DNA from: Pseudotabrizicola sp051200875
Lineage (GTDB): Bacteria > Pseudomonadota > Alphaproteobacteria > Rhodobacterales > Rhodobacteraceae
Direction of reading: 5' to 3'
DNA: 64,000 bases
Assembly (NCBI RefSeq): GCF_051200875.1
Contig: NZ_CP195191.1
Span: forward strand, 2,542,001-2,606,000
In this document: in pieces, positions 16,762 through 25,249 of the stretch
How the letters are laid out: each line of letters begins with the position of its first letter
Numbering within the stretch: position 1 is the first letter of the stretch
Program-made: the position numbers and the translations under genes
Notes under the pieces: model-generated
The model's input: only the letters and a program-made list of their open reading frames with translations
What the model was told of the DNA's origin: nothing
The model's database searches: none

Positions 16762-17180
16762 CTTGTGGGTACCTCGACATGGACTGAGCCATCATCCTTG
16801 ACAATTCCTGTCACGATCTTTCGAGAGCTTGGATTCAACACACGGATAATTTCGCCAACACTGGCGCGCGACAGAGCCTTGCCTTCGGTCAGAATCTCCA
16901 ACCCTCCGGAATGAAAAATAAGCGGGACCTTCTGATTTCTTTCGACAATTGCTGGGGCAGTTACTTGCGCATAAAGGATCGGACGGCCGGGATAGATGAT
17001 TGATTTTGCCTCTAGCCCTACGATTTCATCAACCGACTGAGCGGCCCCCGAAACCGATATGCTGGCAATCGACAAATCATTGGCACCAATGATGCTGCCA
17101 GATCGAATAATCCGAGAACTCACGACTGCGTCTGCCGAGACCGCCGTTGGAATCATGAAAAAGAGAAGCCAAAGCATCAT
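16758..17180 (-). CDS. flgA: P-ring assembly chaperone FlgA
   Basis: Periplasmic chaperone for P-ring (FlgI) assembly. The 140-residue protein starts with a cleavable signal peptide (MLWLLFFMIPTAVSA). It has a SAF domain with RIIRSGSIIGANDL, the conserved Ile-Tyr-Pro-Gly-Arg (IYPGRPI) stretch, and a C-terminal part with ASVGEIIRVLNPSS and VKDDGSVHV. It overlaps flgG upstream and flgH downstream by 4 bases each. Its client flgI must be elsewhere in the genome. Confidence 0.93.
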   Translation of the reverse strand: MMLWLLFFMIPTAVSADAVVSSRIIRSGSIIGANDLSIASISVSGAAQSVDEIVGLEAKSIIYPGRPILYAQVTAPAIVERNQKVPLIFHSGGLEILTEGKALSRASVGEIIRVLNPSSRKIVTGIVKDDGSVHVEVPTR

Positions 17181-17962
17181 CTGACCTGCGTCGTTGCTGA
17201 AAGCATCTGATCTGCTGCCGTGATCACCTTTGCGTTCAACTCGTAGCCGCGTTGCGCCTTGATCAGTTCGGTAACTTCCCTCACCGCATCGACAGAGCTT
17301 TCTTCCAGATAGCCCTGCCGCAATGTGCCTAGTCCCTCTTCCCCGGGAATTCCTGAATACGGTGGACCGGATGCTGCTGTCTCGAGGAACAGGTTTGATC
17401 CAATTGCTTCCAAACCCTTTTCGTTGGAGAACCCGATCAACGACAACTGGCCAAGCAACTCCGGTTCAACTCGGTTCAAGTAATATGCGTAAACCTCACC
17501 CTCGGAATTGATCGCAAGGGACCGGGCTTCTGCCGGAATTGTGATGCCCGGCGCGACTTGGTGGCCCTCTGATGTGACGATCAGACCGTCGCCCGTACGC
17601 TTTAGCGCACCATCCCGGGTAAAACCGGCCCCGCCGCCGGGAAGGACGACCTCAAGATAGCCTCGCCCTTCGATTGCCAGATCTAGATCCCCGCCCGTCT
17701 GTACCAAAGATCCTTGCGCAAGGACGATCGAAACGGCCGAGGGTCGGACGCCCATACCCACCTGAATACCTGTCGGTAGCATTGTACCATCTGTCGCCGA
17801 AATGGTTCCGGGGCGCGCCATTTGCTCGTAATGCAAATCGGCGAAATCCGCCCTACGCGCATTGTACCCGGTCGTCGACATGTTGGCGAGATTCTGAGAC
17901 ACGACATCGACACGCATTTGTTGCGCTGCCATACCGGTCGCCGCGATCTGAAGTGCTTTCAT
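17177..17962 (-). CDS. flgG: Flagellar distal rod protein FlgG
   Basis: Builds the distal rod of the basal body. The 261 residues begin MKALQIAATGMAAQQMRVD and show the rod/hook signature NLANMSTTGYNARRADF, then DLDLAIEGRGYLEV. The C-terminal helix EVTELIKAQRGYELNAKVI closes the protein. All are typical of FlgG. It follows flgF by 9 bases. Confidence 0.96.
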   Translation of the reverse strand: MKALQIAATGMAAQQMRVDVVSQNLANMSTTGYNARRADFADLHYEQMARPGTISATDGTMLPTGIQVGMGVRPSAVSIVLAQGSLVQTGGDLDLAIEGRGYLEVVLPGGGAGFTRDGALKRTGDGLIVTSEGHQVAPGITIPAEARSLAINSEGEVYAYYLNRVEPELLGQLSLIGFSNEKGLEAIGSNLFLETAASGPPYSGIPGEEGLGTLRQGYLEESSVDAVREVTELIKAQRGYELNAKVITAADQMLSATTQVR

Positions 17963-17971
17963 CTTTCGCCC

Positions 17972-18682
17972 CTATCGGCCCAGCGTCTGCAAGACGCTTT
18001 TCTGCCGCTGATCTTCACTGTCTAAGAAGCGCTGCCCCATCTCATAGGCGCGTTGAACCTCGATCATCCGAGCAATCTCGCTGAGTGTGTTAACGTTGCT
18101 CTCTTCGAGGTGGCCCTGAAGAATTGTTCCCGACGCTACCGGAGACCACCCTTGTGCCATGATCAATGTTCCAGACTGCCTCCGTAAATCTGACGGATTT
18201 TCGGGCTCCCAAAGAGCGATTTCCGCGACCGGGACACCGTCTGCCGTCATCGTGCCATCTTTGGAGATAGAGACATCCTTGGCACCAGTAGGCACCGGAA
18301 TTGGCGCCCCCCCGCTGTCAAGCAGCGCGAAGCCATCGGCCGTGACGAGCGTCCCCTCGGCAGATGGGAAAAAAGCACCTGAGCGCGTCAGGCGTTCGCC
18401 TTCTGGGGTGGCCACCAGAAAGAACCCTTCGCCTTGGATCGCAAGGTCGTATTTTCCGCCGGTCCTCGTAAGAGCGCCCTGGGAAAGATCGACATGTCTG
18501 ACATTTGCATGAGCCATAGAAATCGACTCTTCGCCCCGACTTGCCGATATATACTCTGAGAAAACAACGCCTTCTCGACGAAATCCGGTTGTTGACGCGT
18601 TGGAGATGTTGTGAGCCAAGACCTGCAATTCGTTGATCAACCCAGTTTGGCGGGTAAGCGTTGTATAGCCAGCAGCCTCCAT
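17972..18682 (-). CDS. flgF: Flagellar proximal rod protein FlgF
   Basis: Proximal rod subunit. I start at ATG 18682 (an upstream TTG at 18697 would overlap fliQ), giving 236 residues. The N-terminus MEAAGYTTLTRQTGLINEL is followed by the rod motif NISNASTTGFRREGVVFSE, YDLAIQGEGFFLVATPEG and the C-terminal EIARMIEVQRAYEMGQRF. Start codon and fliQ stop are separated by one base (TGAAATG). The gene order fliQ-flgF-flgG-flgA-flgH is typical of alphaproteobacterial flagellar operons. Confidence 0.94.
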   Translation of the reverse strand: MEAAGYTTLTRQTGLINELQVLAHNISNASTTGFRREGVVFSEYISASRGEESISMAHANVRHVDLSQGALTRTGGKYDLAIQGEGFFLVATPEGERLTRSGAFFPSAEGTLVTADGFALLDSGGAPIPVPTGAKDVSISKDGTMTADGVPVAEIALWEPENPSDLRRQSGTLIMAQGWSPVASGTILQGHLEESNVNTLSEIARMIEVQRAYEMGQRFLDSEDQRQKSVLQTLGR

Positions 18683-18683
18683 T

Positions 18684-18950
18684 TCACATCCCCTCAATTC
18701 TTGGAATGATTTCGTCCGTAAAAAAGGTGGTCAGAGTGGAGGTCATGAAACTCATGGACACCCAGAACACGATTAGCATGGCGCCCACTTTTGGAACGAA
18801 GGTCAGCGTCATTTCCTGCACTGAGGTCAAAGCCTGAAACAGACCGACGCCGACACCGGCAATGAGCGCAACTGTTAGCATCGGCGCGGCAATCAACGTG
18901 GCCACCCAAAGCGTTTGCCGAACCAGATCGAAGTACACCGCTTCCATCAT
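18684..18950 (-). CDS. fliQ: Flagellar export gate protein FliQ
   Basis: Small export-gate membrane protein, 88 residues with the ATG at 18950 (the frame extends upstream but into fliE). Two transmembrane hairpins are seen, one around TLIAAPMLTVALIAGVGVGL and one around VGAMLIVFWVSM. The family motif FQALTSVQEMTLTFVPK lies between them. It follows fliE by one base and its last codons ATG TGA precede flgF. Confidence 0.95.
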   Translation of the reverse strand: MMEAVYFDLVRQTLWVATLIAAPMLTVALIAGVGVGLFQALTSVQEMTLTFVPKVGAMLIVFWVSMSFMTSTLTTFFTDEIIPRIEGM

Positions 18951-18951
18951 A

Positions 18952-19242
18952 TCAGACCGGCATCCGTAGAATTTCCTGATAGGCCTCGACGACCTTGTCG
19001 CGAACGGTAACCACTGTCTCGACGGCCATTTGCGTGGATGCGAGCGCCTCAACCAGAGCATGAGGGTCGGCTCCACCAGTCATGGCGGAACGCGCTACGT
19101 CTTCTCCATTCTGCAGCGTTGCCGCAAAGCTGCCCAGAAATTCTGAACCGATTTCTTCTGCTGTCCGCGAGCTTGAAGCAACGGGCGCGGCAATCCTGGT
19201 CTCTGCATAAATTTGTGTGGCGAGGGATTTCTTGATGTCCAT
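18952..19242 (-). CDS. fliE: Flagellar hook-basal body protein FliE
   Basis: Junction protein between the MS ring and the rod. The 96 residues are normal for the family. The conserved C-terminal part includes DPHALVEALASTQMAVETVV and ends VRDKVVEAYQEILRMPV, the hallmark of FliE. It is placed between flgC and fliQ, 11 bases after flgC. Confidence 0.95.
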   Translation of the reverse strand: MDIKKSLATQIYAETRIAAPVASSSRTAEEIGSEFLGSFAATLQNGEDVARSAMTGGADPHALVEALASTQMAVETVVTVRDKVVEAYQEILRMPV

Positions 19243-19253
19243 TTTGGACCTCC

Positions 19254-19631
19254 TTATCTGCGGATAAGTTCGAACAGGCTTTGAGCCATTTGCCGGGCTT
19301 GGTCGAAGACCTTAAGATTTGCCTCGTAGCTGCGCTGTGCTTCGCGAGCATCGGCGACCTCAATGATCAGGTTGACGTTGGAGCCGTCGTAGTAGCCAGA
19401 GTCATCGGCCAGTGGATGACCCGGGTCAAAGACCCGCTCAAGTTCGGAACGGTCGAGGCGGGTCTTGGCGACTTCAACAAGCCCTTCCGAAGACTGCTTT
19501 ATGCTGGCAATCTTCCGATGAAAGCCGGGTGTGTCAGCATTTGCGATGTTCTCCGACACTGTGCGAAGCCGCATCGCCTGGGCACGCATCGCTGCGGCGG
19601 AAGAGTGTAGGCTTTTTAAAAGATCACTCAT
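19254..19631 (-). CDS. flgC: Flagellar proximal rod protein FlgC
   Basis: Proximal rod subunit of 125 residues. The N-terminal rod helix is SLHSSAAAMRAQAMRLRTVS, followed by the ENIANADTPGFHRK motif. A short middle region contains GSNVNLIIEVADAREAQRSY, and the C-terminal helix ends LFELIRR. Its start is 11 bases after the flgB stop. Confidence 0.95.
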   Translation of the reverse strand: MSDLLKSLHSSAAAMRAQAMRLRTVSENIANADTPGFHRKIASIKQSSEGLVEVAKTRLDRSELERVFDPGHPLADDSGYYDGSNVNLIIEVADAREAQRSYEANLKVFDQARQMAQSLFELIRR

Positions 19632-19642
19632 GTCTTACTCCC

Positions 19643-20026
19643 TCAACCCATTCGGCCAAGCGAGGTACGAAGAACAGCGGACGCTGAGCGATAGACAGCC
19701 AAAGCCATTTCGTGGTCTTGGCGAACTTCTACCGAGCGCGCCATCATCAGATCAAGCGAAACATCATTTCCGTTTGGCGCCATCGCCCCGCCGGAATAAA
19801 CGGACCCGTTGAAAGGTGACTGATCTTTTTCAAAGTGATCTCGCCCGTCCCGCCTTAAAGCGAAGCTGGCGAAGTCATCATACTGTTCATTAAAGCGAGG
19901 TAGATCGCGCGCCCTGAATTTTGGCGTATCGGCGTTTGCGACATTGTCCGCTATCAGCGCCAGACGCGCGCCGGAATGCGCGGCCAATGCTTGTGCCATT
20001 CTGGTCAATCCGAGTTTTTCAAACAT
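19643..20026 (-). CDS. flgB: Flagellar proximal rod protein FlgB
   Basis: Proximal rod subunit, first gene of the nine-gene minus-strand run down to fliL. Starting at ATG 20026 (GGGAGAA 5-11 bases upstream) gives 127 residues. Typical sequence: MFEKLGLTRMAQALAAHSGA, then DNVANADTPKFRARDLPRF and a C-terminal helix with DHEMALAVYRSASAVLR. It is divergent from fliI across an 84-base gap that must hold both promoters; I see no convincing sigma-54 or sigma-28 element there. Confidence 0.95.
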   Translation of the reverse strand: MFEKLGLTRMAQALAAHSGARLALIADNVANADTPKFRARDLPRFNEQYDDFASFALRRDGRDHFEKDQSPFNGSVYSGGAMAPNGNDVSLDLMMARSVEVRQDHEMALAVYRSASAVLRTSLGRMG

Positions 20027-20110
20027 CGGGGCTTCTCCCTCGATCTGCTTCACCAGTTCTTAGGAGTGATTCCTTTAGAAACTGTAATCAGTGAACGGAA
20101 AGGGAACAGG

Positions 20111-21421
20111 ATGGTCTCAGTTTTTGCTCCCCTCATGCAGCGCATGAATGCGCTACCGAGCATTCATAAGGTCGGTCGCGTTTCGAAAATCGCGGCCGGA
20201 GTAATGAATATTGAAGGGCTTTCCGCCGCGGCAGCGATTGGCGACGGCGTCTGGATTGGGCCCGAAGCTTCACTGGGTGAAGTGGTCGGGATAGACCCAG
20301 AGGAGATTACGGTTCTGGCCGAAGCGGGTGGTGCTGGTTTCAAAAAGGGAACCGAGGTCTTGCTCGGGGGACCGGTCACAACTGCCCCTAGCAATGACTG
20401 GATTGGCCGCGTCATTGACCCACTCTGCCACCCTTTGGACAACAGGCCATTGTTTCCCGGACCGGCGCCACGCCTGACGAACGCTGCGCCACCGTCGCCG
20501 GGCAGGCGGCGGCGGCTGGGTAAACGTCTTTCGACCGGAACAACGATTTTTGATACACTTCTTCCGATCGTCCGGGGCCAAAGGATTGGTTTGTTTGCCG
20601 GATCTGGCGTCGGAAAGTCTACTTTACTGGGTAGTTTAGCGCAGCGCGTCATGGCCGATGTCGTCGTCATTGCTCTGGTTGGAGAGCGCGGACGAGAGCT
20701 CAGAGAGTTCGTGGAAACAACCTTGGGTGAGGAAGGGCTCGCGCGAAGTGTTGTTGTCGCGGCGACCTCTGACCAATCCGCTCTCGTCCGTAAGCGATGT
20801 CTCTCAACTGCCACCACGATTGCCGAACATTTTCGTGACCAAGGGCTAGAAGTTCTATTACTGGTTGATAGCGTTACACGCTTTGCAGAGGCTCATCGTG
20901 AGGTCGCCTTAGCCGCCGGCGAAGCCCCCAGCCTGAAGGGATACCCGCCTTCTGTCCAATCCGCATTAATGGCGATGGCCGAACGCGCTGGCCCGGGGTG
21001 TGAAGATCGGGGAAGCATCACGGCAATCTACTCCGTTCTCGTTCCAGGATCAGACATGGAAGAACCTGTCGCGGACATCCTGCGTGGCGTCCTCGACGGG
21101 CATGTCGTTCTGGATCGCAAAATTGCGGAGAGGGGGCGTTTTCCCGCGGTTGACATTCTTCGATCCGTCTCTCGGTCCCTGCCTTGGGCGGCAACAACTG
21201 AACAAAATGAAGCGATCAGTGCCGCGCGAAATATTATCGCAACTTGGGAAAACTCCGAAATGATGGTCCAGGCAGGGCTGTACCACTCCGGTTCTGACCC
21301 GGCGATCGATCGTGCAATCCATCGCTGGCCCGCGTTAGAAAAATTTCTTTCATCCCAGACCCACGATGAAGGAATCGACGGTAGTTTTCGGCGCCTTTAT
21401 GACGTTCTGAAAGGCCGTTAG
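20111..21421 (+). CDS. fliI: Flagellum-specific ATPase FliI
   Basis: Cytoplasmic ATPase that powers or primes type III export of flagellar subunits. With ATG 20111 the protein has 436 residues. The F1-beta-like core shows Walker A GLFAGSGVGKST (about residues 160-171), GERGRELREFVE, Walker B LLLVDSVTRFAEAHRE and KGYPPSVQSALMAMAERAG, with the FliI/SctN signature. DGHVVLDRKIAERGRFPAVD follows. The usual companions fliH and fliJ are not adjacent. Its stop overlaps the convergent DUF1217 gene by 4 bases. Confidence 0.96.
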   Translation: MVSVFAPLMQRMNALPSIHKVGRVSKIAAGVMNIEGLSAAAAIGDGVWIGPEASLGEVVGIDPEEITVLAEAGGAGFKKGTEVLLGGPVTTAPSNDWIGRVIDPLCHPLDNRPLFPGPAPRLTNAAPPSPGRRRRLGKRLSTGTTIFDTLLPIVRGQRIGLFAGSGVGKSTLLGSLAQRVMADVVVIALVGERGRELREFVETTLGEEGLARSVVVAATSDQSALVRKRCLSTATTIAEHFRDQGLEVLLLVDSVTRFAEAHREVALAAGEAPSLKGYPPSVQSALMAMAERAGPGCEDRGSITAIYSVLVPGSDMEEPVADILRGVLDGHVVLDRKIAERGRFPAVDILRSVSRSLPWAATTEQNEAISAARNIIATWENSEMMVQAGLYHSGSDPAIDRAIHRWPALEKFLSSQTHDEGIDGSFRRLYDVLKGR

Positions 21422-22227
21422 CTGCTTCTGTAGGCGCCCTGCTGCAAAAGTGTCAAAGCGATTTGTCCGCGTGACACATTGGCTGCGTAATCGGCGGTCT
21501 CTGAACGGATGACAAACATCCGAACCAACTTGTCGATTTTTTCCTCGTCGCTGAACTGGGAGATCACAGCACTTCCAAAGGCAGTGCGTGTTCGATCCTG
21601 CAAAACTTCGACCTGCTTATCCAAATCAATTGCCGCAAAGGTAGGCGGCAATCCGAAAGCTTTTTCAAAGACTTCTCGAAGTGGAGGCGATCCAAGGACA
21701 GAGAACCATTTTGAGGACTCGGCCGTGCTGGATCGCGCCAGATCCTTCAACTGCGTCTCGGCGTTCATCGCGATGCGAAAACTTGAATTCTGTTCACCAA
21801 CGGACGCTTGAAATTGTTTTTCAACAAATTTTTTCAAGAGCTTATCCGCAAAATCCGAGAGCTTCGTCCGAGGTGTCGAAAAATCCCCGAACCCAAAGGC
21901 CTTCGCGAACTCGGAATAACGCTTATCGGCCAATCTGTTGGACAAGGCTTTTGGATCAAGAGTTCCGTCCTGCAGAACTTTCTTGATAAAGAATTTGTTC
22001 GGCAAATCAGCTTCCAAGCCATGGGCCGAAAGAGCGACACGCAAGAGACGTTGGTCACTGACCAGCTCTTCTGCGGATTTGATCCCACCGATTTTTTCCC
22101 GGAAGTAAGCACTGTCCTTTGTAACGGATGCCTGTGCGGAATAGGCGGCCAGTTGAGTAGCGGCCGTGCGTTTCAGAAACATCCATCCCGCGTAACCGGC
22201 CATCGGTAGGACGGGGCTGAAAGTCAT
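21418..22227 (-). CDS. DUF1217 flagellar-cluster protein
   Basis: A 269-residue protein of the DUF1217 family, found in alphaproteobacterial flagellar regions next to flbT/flaF. Its molecular role is not known to me. Features: YFREKIGGIKSAEELVSDQR near the N-terminus, then repeated short helices of similar form, including SNRLADKRYSEFAKAFGFGD, and a mid segment FSVLGSPPLREVFEKAFGLP. The lack of a clear signal peptide suggests it is cytoplasmic or exported through the flagellar system. The start overlaps the flbT stop. Confidence 0.8.
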   Translation of the reverse strand: MTFSPVLPMAGYAGWMFLKRTAATQLAAYSAQASVTKDSAYFREKIGGIKSAEELVSDQRLLRVALSAHGLEADLPNKFFIKKVLQDGTLDPKALSNRLADKRYSEFAKAFGFGDFSTPRTKLSDFADKLLKKFVEKQFQASVGEQNSSFRIAMNAETQLKDLARSSTAESSKWFSVLGSPPLREVFEKAFGLPPTFAAIDLDKQVEVLQDRTRTAFGSAVISQFSDEEKIDKLVRMFVIRSETADYAANVSRGQIALTLLQQGAYRSS

Positions 22228-22628
22228 GATGACACAACGGCCATCAACCGATCTTCCCGTGGCAAAAGGCTGCGAAGCGCCTTCAATGCGGGGTAATACA
22301 AACCTTCCAGAACCGACTGACTTGCCACAGCAAGCTGGGCACGACTGTCCATGTCGGTAAGAACCTGGCTAAGCTGCTCTATTCCCCGCAACAACTGCAA
22401 TTTTGCAGTCGACGGATCGGCATCCCCTGATAAGACAAGTTGCGCGATGTAACAGACACGCCGTACAGGGGTCGTCACTTCCTCGGGGTGTATTGCATCC
22501 TTAAGCCGCAAAATATTTGCGTCAGGCGTCATTATCGACAAGCGAGAGCGGCGATCACCATTCTCGATGACAGCCCCATTGATCAGCACGCGCTCGTGTG
22601 GTCCCAGTTTCAGTACGAGTCCGCTCAC
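22224..22628 (-). CDS. flbT: Flagellin translation regulator FlbT
   Basis: Post-transcriptional regulator; in Caulobacter FlbT acts through the flagellin mRNA 5' leader to limit translation and promote decay. The 134 residues begin SGLVLKLGPHERVLINGAVI, contain MTPDANILRLKDAI and end in a helical region with LEGLYYPALKALRSLLPRE, all typical. It overlaps flaF (4 bases) and DUF1217 (4 bases), so dosage of the three is coupled. The probable target hairpin is before the flagellin gene at 24376. Confidence 0.95.
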   Translation of the reverse strand: MSGLVLKLGPHERVLINGAVIENGDRRSRLSIMTPDANILRLKDAIHPEEVTTPVRRVCYIAQLVLSGDADPSTAKLQLLRGIEQLSQVLTDMDSRAQLAVASQSVLEGLYYPALKALRSLLPREDRLMAVVSS

Positions 22629-23002
22629 ACTGGTTCTCCTTCGCCGCGCAGTCCGCGCATGACGGCCATATTCACATCAACCAAGACTTCGACGCTGCCC
22701 TCGCCCCGCAAAATGCGTCCGCTGTGCAGGTCTGTAAATTCGAACAAGTAAAAGAGCTGCGCACGTAGAGATTGAGGCAAAGAGTTCGACGCTTCGGCAA
22801 CGTCCATTGCCAAGATGCGCCACAGGGAAAGATTGTCGTTCAGCGACTTGGCCAGTGCAGGGTAGTCGCTTTTCCGACCAGCCCAAGTTTGAGACAAGCG
22901 TCGCGTAACGCGCGCGAAGGCGTCGTACTCAATTGCGCGCAAAGGACGCAAGGCAGCATCATTGGGTGCATATCCCAACTTTTTGTGGGTCAAGACGTTC
23001 AC
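22625..23002 (-). CDS. flaF: Flagellin synthesis regulator FlaF
   Basis: Activator/chaperone-like partner of FlbT in flagellin synthesis. The 125-residue product starts at GTG 23002. Recognisable blocks are LRAIEYDAFARVTRRL, LAKSLNDNLSLWRILAMDVA and SLPQSLRAQLFYLFEFTDLHS. It lies 67 bases after flagellin; a strong hairpin in that gap may reduce read-through, giving much flagellin and little FlaF/FlbT. Confidence 0.93.
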   Translation of the reverse strand: MNVLTHKKLGYAPNDAALRPLRAIEYDAFARVTRRLSQTWAGRKSDYPALAKSLNDNLSLWRILAMDVAEASNSLPQSLRAQLFYLFEFTDLHSGRILRGEGSVEVLVDVNMAVMRGLRGEGEPV

Positions 23003-23038
23003 TATGGATCCTCACATTATCTCAATCGATCTTGGAGT

Positions 23039-23060
23039 GGGCCGGGGAAAACCCCGGCCC
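23039..23060. terminator. Strong GC hairpin between flagellin and flaF
   Basis: 9-bp perfect stem (23039-23047 with 23052-23060, GGGCCGGGG/CCCCGGCCC) and a 4-base loop. No T run follows on the minus strand, so it more likely stabilises the flagellin mRNA 3' end or only partly stops transcription. Confidence 0.6.
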
Positions 23061-23069
23061 CCTTGACGA

Positions 23070-24356
23070 TCAGCGGAACAGCGAAAGGATGCTCTGAGGC
23101 GCCTGGTTCGCAATCGACAGCGACTGAGTGGCAAGTTGTTGCTGAACTTGCAGTGCCTGCAGACGGGCTGATGCTTCCTCCATATTCGCATCAACCATGG
23201 AGCCAATTCCCGAACGCAGGGAGTCAACCAAGCTTGAGACAAAGTCTTTCTGCACATCAATTCGTTTCTGCGATGTGCCGAAATCAGCCGCGGCCTGAAT
23301 AGCAGTTTGCGTCAGGCCTTCAATCGCAACCAGGGCAGCCTCGGCCCCAGCACTTGTGGAAACATCAATATCACGCAGGATTTCCAAGCCACCACCAGCA
23401 GTTCCGCCCGTCGTCAGGGTCGTCGTTGTGGTGATACCCGTCGTCGTTCCATTGGTGATCTTGACGCCCGGGTTTGCGCCAGAGTTGTCAAATTCGGCAG
23501 TAATCGAGATGCCTGCCTTCTTCGCCTCGTAGTTCAGCCGATCGACCAATCCCTTTGCAATGTCGGCGGTCGTGTCACCATCGCGCGCTACATAAGAGAT
23601 CGTTGCAGAGATGCCCGTCAAGCCGCCTATGGCATAGGTATCGCCAGCCAAGACACGATTGCCACCGCGCACTGCAGTTGCAGTATCGCCAACGATGCTG
23701 ATGGTACCGCTCGCCCCGGCTGCAACAGCTCCAGCGCCTGTGGCGGCGGTTGCCGCGATGTCTGTTCCCGCACCGGCAGTTCGGGCTTGGGTGCCAAGGT
23801 CGGCCTTGTTGACCCCAATCGACGATGATTTCACCCCAGTTGAACTACGATCCAGCGACGAAAGGATCTGAACTTCAGACCCTTTCAGAATACCCGCGCC
23901 GGCACCCGTATTGCCAACAATCTGAGCAACCGTCGCGCCGCCTTGCCGGTTGTTCAAAAGGTTCAAACCGTTGAACTGGGCCGCACCGACAATAGATCCG
24001 ATCTGGTCCCGAAGCGCCGCCACGTCTGCCTGGATCTTGGTACGATCGACATTGTCTTCTTGCGAAGCGACAATCTTGCCTTTGATTTCGGTAAGAAGAT
24101 CAGCGATCTGCTCCGATGCGGACCTTGCCACGGCAATGGTCGACGAACCGAGCGAAAGGCTGTCCGAAATACCCTTGAAGCCCTTCACATCGGATTCCAT
24201 GGTCTTTGAGATCGCCCAAACTGCGGCATTCTCTTTTGCCGAGGACACGGCCTTACCGGTGGAAATTTCATTCTGGACGGCCGCCATGCTTTTGTTGATC
24301 GACTTCATCGTCTGAAGTGCGACCATGGCGCCGTTGTTCGTCAGAATCGAAGACAT
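23070..24356 (-). CDS. fliC: Flagellin
   Basis: Filament subunit, 428 residues from ATG 24356 (AGGA eight bases upstream). The conserved D0/D1 N-terminus runs SSILTNNGAMVALQTMKSIN, then NEISTGKAVSSAKENAAVWAI split over the next residues. The C-terminal D0/D1 ends LQVQQQLATQSLSIANQAPQ then SILSLFR. The central third is rich in Thr, Gly and Ala (long Thr run near residue 310) and is probably the surface-exposed variable domain. The single flagellin gene in the window is followed by its regulators flaF and flbT. Confidence 0.96.
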   Translation of the reverse strand: MSSILTNNGAMVALQTMKSINKSMAAVQNEISTGKAVSSAKENAAVWAISKTMESDVKGFKGISDSLSLGSSTIAVARSASEQIADLLTEIKGKIVASQEDNVDRTKIQADVAALRDQIGSIVGAAQFNGLNLLNNRQGGATVAQIVGNTGAGAGILKGSEVQILSSLDRSSTGVKSSSIGVNKADLGTQARTAGAGTDIAATAATGAGAVAAGASGTISIVGDTATAVRGGNRVLAGDTYAIGGLTGISATISYVARDGDTTADIAKGLVDRLNYEAKKAGISITAEFDNSGANPGVKITNGTTTGITTTTTLTTGGTAGGGLEILRDIDVSTSAGAEAALVAIEGLTQTAIQAAADFGTSQKRIDVQKDFVSSLVDSLRSGIGSMVDANMEEASARLQALQVQQQLATQSLSIANQAPQSILSLFR

Positions 24357-24375
24357 TTGGTAATCCTTCACATTC

Positions 24376-24392
24376 GCCGCAATTTTCGCGGC
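24376..24392 (-). promoter_or_regulatory. Hairpin in the flagellin 5' leader
   Basis: On the minus strand GCCGC (24392-24388) pairs with GCGGC (24380-24376) over a 7-base AT-rich loop. It ends 10 bases before the AGGA ribosome site. The location resembles the leader that FlbT needs in Caulobacter; direct FlbT binding here is inference. Confidence 0.4.
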
Positions 24393-24550
24393 AGGGTTGA
24401 CCGTCTACGGACGGCTGGAAGGGCATTCTTGCCATTACCGAGGTTGAGCCGCGGTGCCACCCCAGCCTTGGGGCGCTGTGGTCATCTGAGCGTTGAAAAC
24501 CTAACCACAAATGAATTCCAAAATACTTCTCGTCTGGGATTTGATGAAAA

Positions 24551-24871
24551 TCAGAAACGCCTTCCCGGCTTGGGTTTGACGCTTAAAACTGAAAGGCAGC
24601 CGTTCACGCTGTAAGTGGTCAGACCCTGCGTGGCCTTGGTGATCTCTTCGACACGGCTATGCGCCGACCGAAGGCCGCGCAATGCCGCAAGCAGACATTT
24701 TTCATTGCGAAGTGCCTTTGTTCTGACCGCTGCGGTCATCGAAGCGTTATTGCTGGACAAAGCCTCAGCGTCAATTTCGAGCGCTTCGGTCAGCGATGCC
24801 AACTCGGCAAAGCGACCTGTAAGAAGGGCTGCGTGGATGTCGTCGAGCAGGGATTCCACTGATTCAGACAT
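24551..24871 (-). CDS. FlgN-like export chaperone
   Basis: A 106-residue helical protein resembling FlgN/FlgN-type chaperones by size, helix-rich sequence and place: SVESLLDDIHAALLTGRFAE at the N-terminus, then a long helix with ALSSNNASMTAAVRTKALRN. FlgN normally guards hook-filament junction proteins FlgK/FlgL, whose genes are not in this window. It overlaps the rod-binding protein gene by 8 bases. The assignment is by pattern and context and is moderate. Confidence 0.6.
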   Translation of the reverse strand: MSESVESLLDDIHAALLTGRFAELASLTEALEIDAEALSSNNASMTAAVRTKALRNEKCLLAALRGLRSAHSRVEEITKATQGLTTYSVNGCLSVLSVKPKPGRRF

Positions 24872-25136
24872 TTGCTCCCCCCTCTGACTTGATCAGCGAG
24901 GCAAAGATCATTTCCGCCAATCCTACTCCTCCCTTGTCAACAATAGCCTTGGCTTGGGTGTGGCGAAGGAAAGAGCCGAATTGCTGCTCTCCCATGCCGC
25001 CGTCGAAACCCTCGGAGGCGGCTTCCGGCTGCATATGAGTCAACATTTCTGCCAGAAAGGCCGTTTCAAGTTCCCGCGCCTTTTCTCGAAGAGCCTGAGA
25101 CCTGTCGGGCAAGGACGGTGCATTTGCTATTTCCAT
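24864..25136 (-). CDS. Rod-binding protein (FlgJ N-terminal type)
   Basis: With ATG 25136 (GAGG seven bases upstream) this is a 90-residue protein corresponding only to the rod-cap half of FlgJ, without the muramidase half. Key blocks: ARELETAFLAEMLTHMQPEA, GGMGEQQFGSFLRH and GGVGLAEMIFASLI. In Alphaproteobacteria the short form is normal, and the separate lytic transglycosylase at 10627 may supply the missing activity. It shares an 8-base overlap with the FlgN-like gene and is divergent from fliK. Confidence 0.85.
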   Translation of the reverse strand: MEIANAPSLPDRSQALREKARELETAFLAEMLTHMQPEAASEGFDGGMGEQQFGSFLRHTQAKAIVDKGGVGLAEMIFASLIKSEGGANV

Positions 25137-25249
25137 TTTAGCCTCGGATTTTGATTGAATTGTCCCAACTATCTGAAAAGGCGGTAAACAAGTGGTAAGC
25201 ATTTCAGGGCCCATTAGAGCAGTCGACCAAGCCACTCGTGGGATGCAGA

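Noticed and set aside
24400..24500. Sigma-54 promoter of flagellin
   Set aside because: TGGCAC is present on the minus strand but the -12 part does not match TTGC at the right distance.
25184..25198. TTAC-N7-TTAC (minus strand) as CtrA box upstream of the flgJ-like gene
   Set aside because: The CtrA consensus is TTAA-N7-TTAA; both halves deviate at the last base and no second site supports it.
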